A DNA stretch of 64,000 bases from Rhabditoides inermis (taxonomy: Eukaryota > Nematoda > Chromadorea > Rhabditida > Rhabditidae). The notes below the pieces were generated by a model. That model ran no database searches and had not been told where the DNA came from. It saw only the letters and a program-made list of their open reading frames with translations. Position numbers and translations under genes: made by a program. How positions within the stretch are numbered: position 1 is the first letter of the stretch; every line of letters begins with the position of its first letter. The stretch lies in contig CAWZYM010000392.1 in assembly GCA_963966185.1 (NCBI GenBank), positions 263,501-327,500 of the forward strand, in the 5' to 3' direction. This document shows, one piece after another, positions 33,729-46,024 of the stretch.

Positions 33729-34285
33729 TCTGGAATGAAATAATACATATTTAAAACTAAATAAACACTTGAAATAATCAAAAGTTGAAACGAAATTCAT
33801 AAAAAAAAAATGACAGACGTAGGCGAAGGAAGAAGAGATGAAATATCAGCTGAACAGCTCGCGAAATATTCGAAAATTAACTATTCGCGCCTTTTTCGAA
33901 AAAACCCGCAGGCCCCCCGACATTACAGTCGGCCCCAATCGTGATCGGACAAAATACGGGACCTGGCTATGTTTTTAGAGACGCGACTGGGTGTGTCGTT
34001 TTCAGCAATTTTGATTACGGTATTTTATCACTGTATAAAATAAAATTGTGCGGAACACATATCATCAACCGTTTTCAGAATTGCATAAGGGTCGATGGGA
34101 TCGTTTTCTCTGGCTTACGCGCGCGCGTTATCTTGATCACGAGATCTGGTTATTGCACTAATAGTAGTGAAAGCCCTTTCTCTTCCGTTTGATGTACTTT
34201 TCATTCACTCGCGTCTCGTTCACTATCATCATTATTATCGTTACGCTATAACTTTGAATCCTTTCTTGCTTCAGATCCCACATTT
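33729..34285. other. Divergent intergenic region, element-derived gene / ATG9
   Basis: About 560 AT-rich bases. A possible 5' UTR exon of ATG9 ends at the acceptor before 34275. No repeat or RNA gene is seen. Confidence 0.55.
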
Positions 34286-35546
34286 ATGTGGGCCAGTAAA
34301 GACAAGCGGTCATATCAGGCAAGTAATTTTCATTATTGATATTGATGGGCTGTTGTGTTTGATATTTGTGTTTTCAGAGAATAGACGATGATTTTGACGA
34401 TAGTGACGTGAGAAGCAGTATGATTCCTCAGCAGTCGATCCACCCTCTGAGCTCGCGACCGCCCCGCTTCTTTGGAGCTAACGACGCTGAAGCAAACCCC
34501 TTGTGAGTAATTATTGCGAATTACGATTCTGACATATTTGATTAAGGATCGGTCGAGGCAGCAACAATGTTGGCGACACGTTCACCTCGCCTCCTAATTC
34601 GCACTCGATCGACGAGCCGCAGTCTCGGCAATCGATGCGGTCAAGCCACACAGAGCGGTCATGGGATCACATCACTGACCTCGACCAGGTGAGCATCCAA
34701 ACAGGAGACAGGTGTACATGAATAGTCTATTACAGTTCTTCACTCGTGTGTACGAGTACCATCAGGGAGGTGGATTCACGTGCATTGCTCTCAAGAGCAT
34801 TCTCTCCCTCCTACAATTCATTTTCATCGTCGTCTTCTCCACATTCTTCCTCCAGGTACGATTATTAAATTTTTGGTTGTATTTTAATTAATTTTTCAGT
34901 GTATTGACTATGATGTACTCTTCAACAACAAGACGACGAACACAAAGAATGTGACGATCATTGGAAAAAGGCATTTCTCGGTGAGTAGTGTTATATCTTT
35001 GTGTGTTATCTTGAAAAAAAAGTTTATTGATTGTTTGTAGGACGCAGTGGTACAGAACTGCGCGGCCCACCTGCATCCTCTGATCGTGCTTTCCATCCTC
35101 ATAGCCATTGTGTTCTGGTGCAGTCGAGTCATCAAGACGGCCTACATCCTGCTCCAGCTCAAGGAGATCCAACAGTTCTATAACTCGGTATGTCATTATT
35201 GTTATGGATTCCCGCTGTATCTATTGCAATGTGTTGTAGGCGTTGAAGATGACAGACGCGCAGTTGGGTCAGCTGTCGTGGCACTGTGTTGTGACGAGGA
35301 TCTGCGAGGTGCAGCCCAAGCTGAACCTCATGATCCACCACGAGCACCTCTCCTCCATCGATCTATACCACCGTATACTCCGATTCAAGAACTATTTCGT
35401 CGCACTCGTCAACAAGGTTTGATATCATATTTTAATGGCGTTTATTGTTACTTGTTTTAGCGACTACTCCCTCCGCTGCTGAACGTCCCTGTTCTCGGAG
35501 AAGTCATGTACTTGCCGAATGGTCTCAAGGTGAGCGGTCAAGGCGC

Positions 35547-35577
<31 letters not shown>

Positions 35578-37774
35578 GCGTATTCAATGTATTGGATATT
35601 CCAGACTAATTTGGAGTGGCTTCTGTTCTGGGGTTTTCGTTCTCCATGGAGTGGTCCTTACCAGTTGAAGGAGGAGTACAAACAGGCACAGAATCTCGAT
35701 CACTTGGCCATGGAGATGGAGCAGGTAAGCAAGGTGCGTGTTATATTTCGGTCAGTGCATAAATTCAGACTATTCTGTACATGGGAATCGCGAATCTGGC
35801 GTTGTTCCCGCTAATCTTCCTTTACCAAATCCTCTACTCGTTCTTCACTCTCTCTGAGCTCTACAAGAGAGACCCCGGATCCCTCGGCGTCCGTCGCTTC
35901 TCCAACTATGGCCGGTGGGTATATTATATCGCTGTTTACTAATTGTCATTTGACATGTGTCATGAGATGAGGATGATTTAGCTACCGTTTGCGTCACTTC
36001 AACGAGCTGGAGCACGAGTTGAAGGCGCGTCTCAACCGTTCGCACCCATTCGCCAACGCATACCTCAACCAGTTCTTCTCTCCGCTCGCTGAAGTGAGTT
36101 ATTTAATCTGCGCGCTCCATTGACTAAATCGGTTGCAGGTTGCTGCTAAGCACGCCGGCTTCATCGCTGGAGCCATCTTCGGAGTGCTGGCCATTCTCAC
36201 GGCGTGGGACGAGGACGTGCTCGCGGTATGTGAGATAGTTTGTGAGTGGGATAGAGTTGATGGAGATGTGAGTTGCAGGTGGAGCATGTGCTGACGGTGA
36301 TGACTGTGTGTGGAGTGGCTGTGATGGTCGCCCGCTCCCTCATTCCCGATGAACACCTTGTCTATCAGCACGAACAGCTACTCAGGTACAAACTCTCTTC
36401 CAACTCATTCCTAGACCTCTCGATTGCAGTCGCGTGTCGGCCGAATTGCACTACACCCCTGTGGAGTGGCGCGGAGCTGCCCGCTCTGATAGGGTGCGGA
36501 CCGAGTTGGAACAGCTCTTCCAGCTGCGCAGTCTGCATCTCCTGGAGGAGCTCTCTTCGCCTCTGCTCACTCCCTTCGTGCTCCTATTCTATATCCGCCC
36601 GCAGTGTCGGGACCTCGTGCAGTTCCTTCACGACTACACTGAGCGTGTCGGTGGTCTCGGTGAGTGATACTAGAAAAGGACAAGTAATGAACGCGTGATG
36701 ATTTGCAGGAGACGTCTGTTCGTTCGCCCTGATGGATACTGCTCGTCACGGTGATCCGAACTGGGATGTGGACGGAACGACCCGCAACGGTACAATTATT
36801 CATGAAACATTTCTTTTACTGTCTGTCTTCAGATGCTAGTGCGGACTGTGCGCTGGACGGAAAGACGGAGCTTTCTGTGCTGCACTTTGCATCTGCCAAC
36901 CCCGAGTGGCGGCCGCCTCCCGCCTCCGCCAACTTCATTCAACGCGTCAGGAACAAGGTACTCGAGAACATAGTGTTAACATAAGGTTATAATTTTGTGT
37001 TTTAGATGGAGTGTGATACGGAAGCACTGCGGAGTGGGTCAGCGGGCGCCGAGGAGAACGCGCTGGCGCAGAGCGTGCTGCAGCTGCACTCTCTCGGAGG
37101 AGCAAGCAGCATCCCTCCGGCCGTGCGCAACAGCCTCGGACTGGCCGGCAGCCAGCTCACACCTCTCGACGCATCCCTCAACCTACACTCGAACAACCCC
37201 CTCCATGACAGCATCATGCGGCAGAGCAGTGAGTGGACAGGGAGGGAGACTAATATCGTGTGGATGAAGTGAGTAATGTGTTGTCTTGCAGTCGTGGAGG
37301 ACCCGGCGGCGGCCGACATGCGCATGCAAGCTCTGTTCGTGCGCGAGCTGAGACGCTCCCAGATTGCGAGCAGGAACGAGGGGTACGGATCTCTCCGCAA
37401 CCAGGTACGCACAGTGGAGGGATGTGTGGGATTGGAATGCGGTGTTGCAGGAGCTGGCTGATCTGTCGACTGCTGGTTCGGGCATCGCCCCCGCCACACA
37501 GTCCGTGTTCGGAGTGCCGCAGCTGAGTATGATGGGCATGGGGGAGAGCGCGATGCCGGAGAGTATGGCTGGACATGGAGGATACCAGGCAGGCTCTTCT
37601 GGGTACCAGGCATCCCACTACCAGGGAGGACCGTCGATGGGGGCGAGTGTGGCAGGCCCCAGCACGCACGGGATGGGCGGACTGGCGCCCCTCGCTCCGC
37701 TGCCCACTCAGAAGGAGGATGATGGAGAGGAGGAGGACGAGGATGCCCCTCCCAACCTATTCCAGTCTGTGTAG
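34286..37774 (+). CDS. atg-9: Autophagy protein 9 (lipid scramblase)
   Basis: Multipass membrane protein that scrambles lipids and delivers membrane to growing autophagosomes. The first exon, 34286-34318 (MWASKDKRSYQ), ends at a GC donor (cag|gcaagt), followed in phase by RIDDDFDDSDVRSSMIP. The core is diagnostic: WDHITDLDQFFTRVYEYHQ, LNVPVLGEVMYLPNGLKTNL, LLFWGFRSPWSGPYQLKEEY, FSNYGRYRLRHFNELEHEL, RLNRSHPFANAYLNQF, and VCSFALMDTARHGDPNW. At least four hydrophobic helices are seen (for example LLQFIFIVVFSTFFL and PLIVLSILIAIVFWCS). The tail is Gly/Ser/Met-rich, then acidic (EDDGEEEDEDAPPNLFQSV), with TAG at 37772. About 16 exons and an apparently complete protein. A TAT microsatellite lies in one intron. 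Confidence 0.97.
35547..35577. repeat. (TAT)n microsatellite in an ATG9 intron
   Basis: About ten TAT/ATT trinucleotides between the donor near 35529 and the following exon near 35605. Confidence 0.95.
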
Positions 37775-38229
37775 CCATCGAGGAGACGATTGTGCATAAT
37801 GTAGATACGAATTGAAGTGCGTTTACATTGCTCATCTCTCACCAATTGTACGCCTTGCCCCGTGAGGCTAGAGTCTCCTTATGATTCAATATCGTAGCAT
37901 ACTGAACACATACTGAACCCTGTTCTTTTTGGCAACTAGTCTCTTTGACATTTTGAAGTATGCTTTCAGAAAATGATTGGATTTACTAACCGGTAGGTAT
38001 ACTGTAGCAGGAACCTTGCAGCCTCTCGAATCATTCATTCATGTTGACAATATTTGTAAATAGGCCTGTGAATTGTGTACATAAATGCTTCGATGAAAAA
38101 TATGTATGTTTTGCTTTAGTTTTATGATCATCCATCATCCGTTATGTAGCGGTTAGATATCTGAATTTTGCCCTGATACGGACATTCCCGTAGTTTTGTA
38201 ATTGGTCAAAGACTTCGGCATTCCAGGTT
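37775..38229. other. Intergenic spacer, ATG9 / RRP36
   Basis: 455 bases between two plus-strand genes. It holds the ATG9 3' UTR. The 'ttccag' just before the RRP36 ATG could be a trans-splice acceptor, which cannot be decided from sequence alone. Confidence 0.6.
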
Positions 38230-39870
38230 ATGGCACCTCCCAGAAAATCGTTTCCAAAGAAGGGTCAAGTAAGTGCAAACTTGATTCCTCTCGGAGAGAG
38301 GGGCGGCGCCAAAGAGGGTGGAGCTCCGAGGGGAGGAGACGGGAAGGGATTCGCAGTCAAAATGAAGAAGAAGACGGTTAGTTTATGCATATGTATTAGC
38401 AATATGAATTTATTCTATCCAGTTCCCTTCCAAGAATCCGAGACAACGCTATTTCAACCCGGATGCGGACGAGGATAGAGAGGAACAGCCAGTGGAACAG
38501 ACCAACAAGTACCCTGGAGCGAAGCGCCAGACATGGGAGACTATCACCGAGGAGGGAAACTGGGCACTCGATGAGTACGTTTTTTTGTGCGACGTGAGGA
38601 TGATTGATTGATGCTGTGGTGACAATTATACAATTCTATTTTAGCGGTGCGCGTCGCGAGAGACGGGCGAGGAACGAGAGGATAGACAACAAGGCAGCAG
38701 CTCGGGCCGAGCAGAAGAGAGGAAAGGTGGCTGTGGCGAAGACGTCGTCTGAATACGCATTGCTGGCGAATGATTCGGACGAGGAGGCAATCGAAGAGTA
38801 TGACATGGACGATCTGGAGGACATGGTGGACAAGGAGAGTGACGAGGATGAAGAGGAGGAGGAGGAGAGGGAGCAGCGGGAGGAAGACAGCGATGCGGGC
38901 GTACAGGAGGAGCAGCCCGCCAAGAAGGACGAGAAGGAAGATGGAGATGGAAACCTCCTCGACTGCAGCCCCGAGGCATTCAGGAAGAGTAAGTACGCAG
39001 GATATTTTCATTATTCAATCATTATTTTTCAGAGATTGCTGAGATGCCCCTGAAGAAGGTGATGAAGCTGAAAGAGAAGATCGGAATCAAGCTGTTCAAC
39101 AAAATTTACTTTGGAGAGGAGACAGAAGGAGATGGAAAGGCGGTGAAGAAGGAGGAAGAGAAGAAGGAGTTCAAGAGGGACAACAAACACCGCCCCAGAG
39201 AGATCTCGTCAAAGAAGAGGGTCGGCAAGGGAAGGAATATCTACCAGAACGAGGTCATCGAGAGGAAGACGTGAGTAGACGACGGAAAGCGAAGAGACCG
39301 TTGTGATTCTTTTCCAGCATGGATCCTCGATTCGATGAGCGATGCGGTCAGTTGGATGAGTACTTGCACGGACAGAACTACGGGTTCATTGAAGATCTCA
39401 AGGATGATGAGATCAAGGCGAGTTGATAGGGATGGGCATAGGAGATGAATGAGATTGTTGCAGTCGATGCGAAAGCAGATGCTGAATGCTCGAAAGGAGG
39501 GCAACTACTCACTGGCAGACAGCCTCAAGGAGCAGATTCGATCGGAGATGAACAGGAAGAAGACGAAGGCAGACAGGGAAATGCGCAAGGAGACTATCAG
39601 GGGCATCCGGAAAGAGAACATCGAGAGGATGAAACAGGGACTCGCGCCCCAATTCAAGAAGAGAGGTGCGTAACGTAGTATCGTAGTGTGCCATTTGTGT
39701 GTACCTGTACATAGTACATCGTTGTTGATTATCTCGTTGCAGGCGAGATCCGTGCGATGAATGCGGAGAAGAAGTTCGCTCAGCTGAAGAAGACGGGTGG
39801 ACTGGACAAGTACATGGCTAGACAGGCGAAGAAGCAGGACAGGAAGGGCGAGAAGAAGTGGCACGACTGA
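38230..39870 (+). CDS. RRP36-type rRNA processing protein (DUF947)
   Basis: Nucleolar component of the small-subunit processome needed for early pre-rRNA cleavages. The ATG at 38230 (MAPPRKSFPKKGQ) begins a basic N-terminus. An acidic middle follows (EYDMDDLEDMVDKESDEDEEEE, about 38800-38900). The family core is HRPREISSKKRVGKGRN, then MDPRFDERCGQLDEYLHGQ with YGFIEDLKDDEI. A long basic helix (RSEMNRKKTKADREMRKE, MKQGLAPQFKKRG, KKTGGLDKYMARQAKKQ) ends KKWHD and TGA at 39868. The PREISSK and DPRFD motifs are the RRP36 signature. Seven or so exons with short introns. Confidence 0.92.
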
Positions 39871-40560
39871 GTCCTGACTCACATGTTACGAATTGTTATA
39901 TCATGTTGTTTGTTGTTGTGAAAGAATTTTTGTTATGTTATAAACTTATAAAACCTAAACATGAATAATGAAGCAAAAAAAAATGCTACTAAATCATATC
40001 ACCGTGAGATATAATAAAGAGTGGGGAATATTGCGTCGACGATGATAGATTGTATTCCCCGGCTTTAGTCTACCAAGAATTTGGCTCTACTGCATGCTTC
40101 TGATGAGGAGGCGGGGCTAAAACGGGCGGAGCCGAGATAGAGGGAGAGAGTGAGAAGCTTGACTGCAACAAAGGGAAGCAGGCTGCCCACATCACAGTCT
40201 ACACCAGCGCTCTTGCTATCGCACATATTGGTTTTTTTATCGTCTTCCGTCTGTCTTGCATACCATGTGAACCAGTCGAAAACTAATTCACGCAACAACC
40301 ACAATAAAAAAGGTTTATGAATTATTTTACACGCTACGCTATTGAATGACTTTCAAAATATTGATGTACTACGGTAGGAAATAGTGTACAATATGACAAT
40401 AGTGTTGCACCACTGCACAATCTTATCATTTTGCGCGCGAAATTGGTCACCCGAAAATCTTGTGAACCGGCTGCGCAGAGTGATTTTGCTTATTGATTTT
40501 GCGAAGTGTATTATGTATTTTATGAAATTTTCATTGTATGACTGATTGTTGCAGATTAGT
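39871..40560. other. Intergenic spacer, RRP36 / POLD1
   Basis: About 690 bases. A minus-strand open frame of 79 codons (40065-40304) has no ATG at its 5' end and no recognisable signature, so it is not called. The rest is AT-rich. Confidence 0.6.
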
Positions 40561-43500
40561 ATGTCGCAGGCAGGTGGGAAGCGTCTGGGCGGGGCCGGTC
40601 CGAGCACGGGTGCGAAGCGAAGAAAGGACGACGATGAGCCCGAACAGAAGGGCGCTTTCGAACAGAAACTCGAGGAACTCGCTCAGCAAGGAGTCAGTGT
40701 CATAGTAGTACTTTTTTAAATACAAAATATCGTGAGTTGTTGCAGAATGCGGACTCGAAGTGGACCCGCGATGCGCTGCCTTCCAACATTGGCAAGGAGA
40801 CAATTGCCCTGCAGGTTCTCGATGTGGAGTCGTACTTCGAACCGGGAGCTAACACTGGTGTCGACCGCACGCAAGTGAGAAGAATACATAGGGACGAGTT
40901 GCACAATTTCGATCACAGGTTCGCTTGTTCGGAGTGACGTCATGCGGGCACTCTGCGTGCGCTACGGTCACCGACTACTTCCCCTACTTCTACTTCCAGG
41001 CTAGTGGTGATTGTGGAATTGTTTGAATGTACTTGTTGCAGTGTCCGGCTGGCTTCCAGCCCGAGCATCTCGAAACAGCGCAGCGCGCTCTCAACATTGC
41101 TGTCGCTGCCAATGTCCGCAGGTAAATCACATTTTTTTGTTTATTCATTTTCACGTTGTTTTTACACTTTGCTTGCAGGGCCGCTAGTGGTACGAACATT
41201 TCCTCGCTTGTGGCCGAGAACCTGGTGCGCCTGAAGATTGTGCAAGGAGAAAACCTCTACTTTTACAGAGGTGCATTCATATATTGATTGTTATGATGAT
41301 CATGTTGTGTTGTCAGGCAGCGAGCAGAAGTTCCCGTTCATCCGCGTTTCCGGCACCACCCCCACTCTCAACAAGGCCAAGCAGGAGCTCAAAAACGGAG
41401 TCGCCCTCATGGGAGGCAGCCCTATTCAGGTTACAGTTGTGGTTTTGATTACTTGTATTCATGCATATATTCAGATCGGTACTTTGTTCGAGGCGAACAT
41501 TGACGCCGAGGTGAAGTTCATGGCGCAGACGGGCATCGTGGGATGTGGATGGGTGGAGGTGGGTTGAAGGATGAACACAGATGAGAAGTTTTTGTATCAG
41601 ATCCCTGCCGGCAAGGGCAAGATGACTCCCGCCGCCCGCCAGGCCACCCGATGCCAGCTTGAACTCACCGTCTCTGTCGACGACCTCATTGTCCACGAGC
41701 CTGAGGGACAGTGGGCCGGAGTCGCGCCCATAAGGTTCCGTTCGTTTGTCGTATGTGTAATCAGTAAACACGTTGTAGAACTCTGTCGTTCGATATCGAG
41801 TGTATGGGTCGTCGCGGAGTGTTCCCCGAGCCGGGAGAGGACCCAGTCATTCAGATTGCCAGCATGGTCAAGGTGGGCGGGACGAGAATGGGCGGAGTGA
41901 GAGTGGCTGCTGACGGTTGTTTGCAGGTTGAGGGCTCACCGGAGCCGTTCATCCGCAACTGCTTCACTCTCGGAAGCTGTGCCCCCGTGATTGGCAGTCA
42001 CATCATCGCCTGTGACACGGAGAAGGAACTTCTGGAGAAGTGGGTTCGATTATGATTCAATAATTCTTGATTAAATGTAGGTGGTCGGACTTTGTGCGCA
42101 CCGTGGATCCGGACATTCTCACCGGCTACAACATTCTCAACTTTGATCTGCCTTACATCCTCGATAGGGCCAAGGTGCTCAAGCTGCCGAGTGTGGCTAT
42201 GCTGGGTCGACTGAAGGACAAGGTGAGCAGAGGGGGAGACGGGAAGGGGCAAGGGGTTCATTCAGGCGTCAAGCGTGCGCGAGGCTGCCATCTCTAGCAA
42301 GCAGATGGGCAGTCGCGTCAACAAGTCGATCGACATCCACGGAAGGGTCATCTTCGATGTCCTACAGGTGTGTTGCGTGTACGCCTCTCACATCCCTCAT
42401 CCCTGTACACCTCTCTCAGGTTGTTCTGCGCGACTACAAGCTGCGCAGCTACACGCTCAATTCTGTCTCGTACCACTTTCTGGGAGAGCAGAAGGAGGAC
42501 GTGGAGCACAACCACATCCCCGACCTGCAACAGGGAGATGAGCAGACTAGGAGGAGGTGGGGAGGAATGGAGAAGAAGGGAGATGACCATGCTGTTCAGG
42601 CTAGCCATCTACTGTATGAAGGACGCGGCGCTGCCACTGAAGCTGCTCGACAAGCTCATGTCTGTGATCAACTACATGGAGATGGCGAGGGTGACTGGAG
42701 TGCCTCTCAACTACCTGCTCACCAGGGGACAGCAGATCAAGGTGGGCAGGGAAGGATTGAATGACATGAATGATGAGATGGTTATAGATTCTGTCCATGA
42801 TGCTGCGCAAGTGCAAGGCGGAGAACTTCCTTCTGCCTGTGATTGACATCAACGGAGGAGACGACGTGGGGTGAGTGATGGCCTTTTCAGATTGTAGTAA
42901 CTATGTTTATTGTTTGACGCATAAGTGCCCCATACAAACAGTAATTTTTGGAGAGAAAAAAGATTCCCTATTGAGATACGAGGGTGCGACTGTTATCGAC
43001 CCTCTGCGCGGCTTCTACAACGAACCGATCGCCACCCTCGATTTCGCGTCCCTCTACCCCTCTATCATGATCGCCCACAACCTGTGCTACACGACTCTCA
43101 TGAAGGAGCCGATCGGACAGGAGGGAAAGGACTGGTTAAAGGTGCAGAGGAGAGGAGTGAGGGGGAATAGCCATGTGTGTTGCAGACCCCGTCGGGCAAC
43201 ATCTTTGCCACCAAGGAGAAACGCAGTGGTCTGCTGCCGCGTATCCTCGAGGACCTGTTGAGTGCCCGTAAGAAGGCCAAGAACGACCTGAAGAAGGAGA
43301 CGGATGAGTTCAAGAAGATGGTGCTCAACGGTCGTCAGCTCGCGCTGAAGGTGTCTGCCAACTCTGTGTACGGATTCACTGGAGCCGTGGTCGGAAAGCT
43401 GCCGTGCCTCGAGATCTCGCAGTCTGTGAGTCGACACTGTCCCTTTCCATCTCATCTCCATCCGTCAGGTGACGGCGTTCGGTCGTGAGATGATCGAGGC

Positions 43501-45048
43501 GACGAAGACGGCAGTCGAGGCACAGTACAAGAAGGGCGCCATGGACGGAAAGTGCCCCGCCGATGCACAGGTGTGTGATTGAGATTGAGACACTTTCACG
43601 TTGGGGTTTATAAAGTTGTTCAAACTACAGCGTTTACTTTGAGGTCATATACGGAGACACTGACTCCGTGATGGTGAAGTTCGGAGTGAAGACAGTGGCA
43701 GAGGCTATGGAGATCGGACTCCACGCAGCCACCGAAGTCAGCAAGATCTTCGTTGCGCCCATCAAGCTAGAGTTCGAGAAGGTACGCGGGAAGGAAGTAC
43801 TGGTGGAATGATGTTTTGTTCAGGTGTACTTCCCCTACCTTCTTATTAACAAGAAGAGGTACGCCGGACTGTACTTCACCAAACCCGACAAGCACGATAA
43901 GATGGACTGCAAGGGACTGGAGACGGTGCGACGCGACAACTCGCCCCTCGTGGCCAAGGTGGGAGATGGAGGGGGAGCGGATTGAGAGAAAGAGGGGGGG
44001 GGAGAGAGAGATGAATGAGTTTAGGTGCTGGGCACGTGTCTCGAGAAGCTGCTCGTCGATCGCAACGCGGACAGCGCCCTCGATTATGCCAAGAGGGTCA
44101 TCTCGGACCTGCTGTGCAACAAGATTGACATCTCCATGCTCATCATCTCCAAGGAGCTCACCAAGAGCGGAGACGTCAGCCCGTCTTCTCTCTTCCCCCA
44201 TTTACGCCTTCGTCTTTCAGAAGTACCAGGCGAAGCAGGCTCACGTGGAGTTGGCAGCCCGCATGCACAAGAGAGACCCGGGAAGCGCGCCCCGTCTCGG
44301 AGACAGAGTGCCCTACGTCATAAGTCAGTCGCCCCTCGCTTATTTTTTATCCAATTGTTATGATTGATCCTTTTGAGTCGCCGCCGCCAAGAACGTGCCT
44401 GCCTACGAGAAGGCGGAGGACCCCACGTATGTGCTGCAGAACAACATCCCCATCGACACGAAGCACTACCTGACGAACCAGCTGGCCAAGCCGCTCGCTC
44501 GCATCTTCGAGCCCATTCTCGGAGACAGGGCGGAGAAGATTCTGACGGACGGCGAGCACACCAGGGTGCGCACCGTCGTTCAGAGCAAGGTGAGTGAAGG
44601 GAGGAGGGGAGGGAGTACTGTACTGCTCTCAGGTGAGCGGTCTGGCCATGTTCACGAAGAAGGCGCAGACGTGTCTGGGATGCAAGAGTGTGCTGCGCGA
44701 TTCCAGCAAGAACAACGCCACTTGCGATCACTGCAGGTATGCATATTGACACCCCTTTCCATTCATACCCGTTTTACAGGGCCCGCTTGCCTGAGATCTA
44801 CACGCAGCGTGTGTCGACCCTGCAACAGCTGGAGACGCAGTTTGCCCGTCTGTGGACCGAGTGCCAGAACTGTGCCAAGAGCATGCACGAGAAGGTACGA
44901 GGAGAGGGGAAGGAAGCGATGATGAGCACCCATTCAGGTGAACTGTTCCGCGCGGGACTGTCCCATCTACTACATGCGCGAGAAGGTGCGGTCGGATGTG
45001 AAGGAAGCGAGCGATGTGATGGAGAGGTTCGGAGAGCCCGCCTGGTAG
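40561..45048 (+). CDS. DNA polymerase delta catalytic subunit
   Basis: B-family replicative polymerase with 3'-5' proofreading exonuclease, acting at the fork with PCNA. The ATG at 40561 ([16 protein letters not shown]) precedes a basic KRRKDDD segment that may act as a nuclear signal. Exonuclease motifs: [19 protein letters not shown] (Exo I), [15 protein letters not shown] (Exo II), [16 protein letters not shown] (Exo III). Polymerase motifs: [50 protein letters not shown]. The C-terminus has a CysA zinc module ([21 protein letters not shown] pattern) and CysB ([21 protein letters not shown]), which binds the accessory subunits and an iron-sulfur cluster. The stop TAG is at 45046 after [11 protein letters not shown]. 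About 25 exons. All catalytic aspartates are present. Confidence 0.97.
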
Positions 45049-45316
45049 ACCCACTCCCATCTGTTCACTCCGATCAGGGGATATCAAAACACTCTACGTT
45101 TTAATTTCGACTATACCCAACCACTCTGAAGGATACCTTTACTTTTTGTTTACAGTTTTTGCTAGTGTTCTTCAGTCCTTTGCTCCATTCTGACTGTTTC
45201 TGTTCGTGCAGTTTCACACATGTCTATGCATCTCACTTGTGTCTACCGGTTTGCTCAGATACCGAGTTTGTTTTGTTTCTGTTTGTAATATGTTGCCAGC
45301 GACGATAAAGAGTTAA

Positions 45317-45543
45317 AGGATTTATCCGGACAATGTAATCTTGCCTGATCTTCAGGTTGGGGTCGCTTTTGTTCTCGTCAATGAAACCATCCTTTTGAAA
45401 TTGTATAAACGTGGAAAAATTGTTTGTATTTTTACTATTTTTTTTTCTGTGCAAACAGAACTTCAAAACTCGTTTTCATTATAGAGAACGAAAGCTACCC
45501 CATCCTGAAGATCAGGTTATAATACATTGTCCGGATAAATCCT
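45317..45543. mobile_element. Short MITE with TTAA flanks
   Basis: The element begins 'aggatttatccggacaatgt' and ends with the exact reverse complement of its first 20 bases. The arms continue imperfectly through 'cctgatcttcagg' / 'cctgaagatcagg'. TTAA flanks both ends (45313-45316 and 45544-45547). 227 bp with no coding capacity. The AGG-type terminus and TTAA target resemble the element at 6200-6497, but the rest of the sequence differs. Confidence 0.82.
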
Positions 45544-45706
45544 TTAATGTTGTCCTGAAGCAACATGTTTTGTAAGAAGGAAACGTTGATATCTGCACAT
45601 TTTTTCTGCCGGCTATATGGTATAGTAACGCTAAAACGTTCCCGCTCATCAGTCTGTGAGTAATCTGTGCACATAATTATATTGTTAGACAACGTTTGCG
45701 AGATGA

Positions 45707-45792
45707 TCACTTAGCATTTCGAAGAGGCGGTGCCAACTGATGTACAATCAGTCTCTCCTGGAATTCGACGTCACTGCGAGTCGTCTCGTCCA

Positions 45793-45845
<53 letters not shown>

Positions 45846-46024
45846 CGCGGATGAAACGAAGGTAACGTGAGTAGAGATGGGATTAGCACCTTGGATAGAT
45901 GGATGTGGCGGTACATGGTGTGGAACGACTCTTCATGTGAGATGGGAAGTTCCCTCACCCACACTCCCACACACCGTCCATTCTCCAAACTCACGCACTC
46001 AGAAGCGGTGAAGCGCGTAATCAC
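45707..46024 (-). CDS. Candidate small two-exon gene or gene fragment
   Basis: Two open segments on the minus strand join in phase over a (CT)n-sense intron: ...CVSLENGRCVGVWVRELP..SFHTMYRHIHLSK, then LDETTRSDVEFQERLIVHQL, ending APPLRNAK-stop at 45707. The amino-acid composition and the clean phase-0 join look like coding sequence. But no ATG precedes the first segment in frame (a stop lies just upstream), so an upstream exon is missing or this is a fragment. Family not recognised. Confidence 0.35.
45797..45840. repeat. (GA)n microsatellite
   Basis: Uninterrupted GA on the plus strand, next to the exon of the small minus-strand candidate. Confidence 0.95.

Noticed and set aside
40065..40304. 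79-codon minus-strand open frame between RRP36 and POLD1
   Set aside because: No ATG at the 5' end, no known motif, and good internal acceptor-like tracts that suggest chance.
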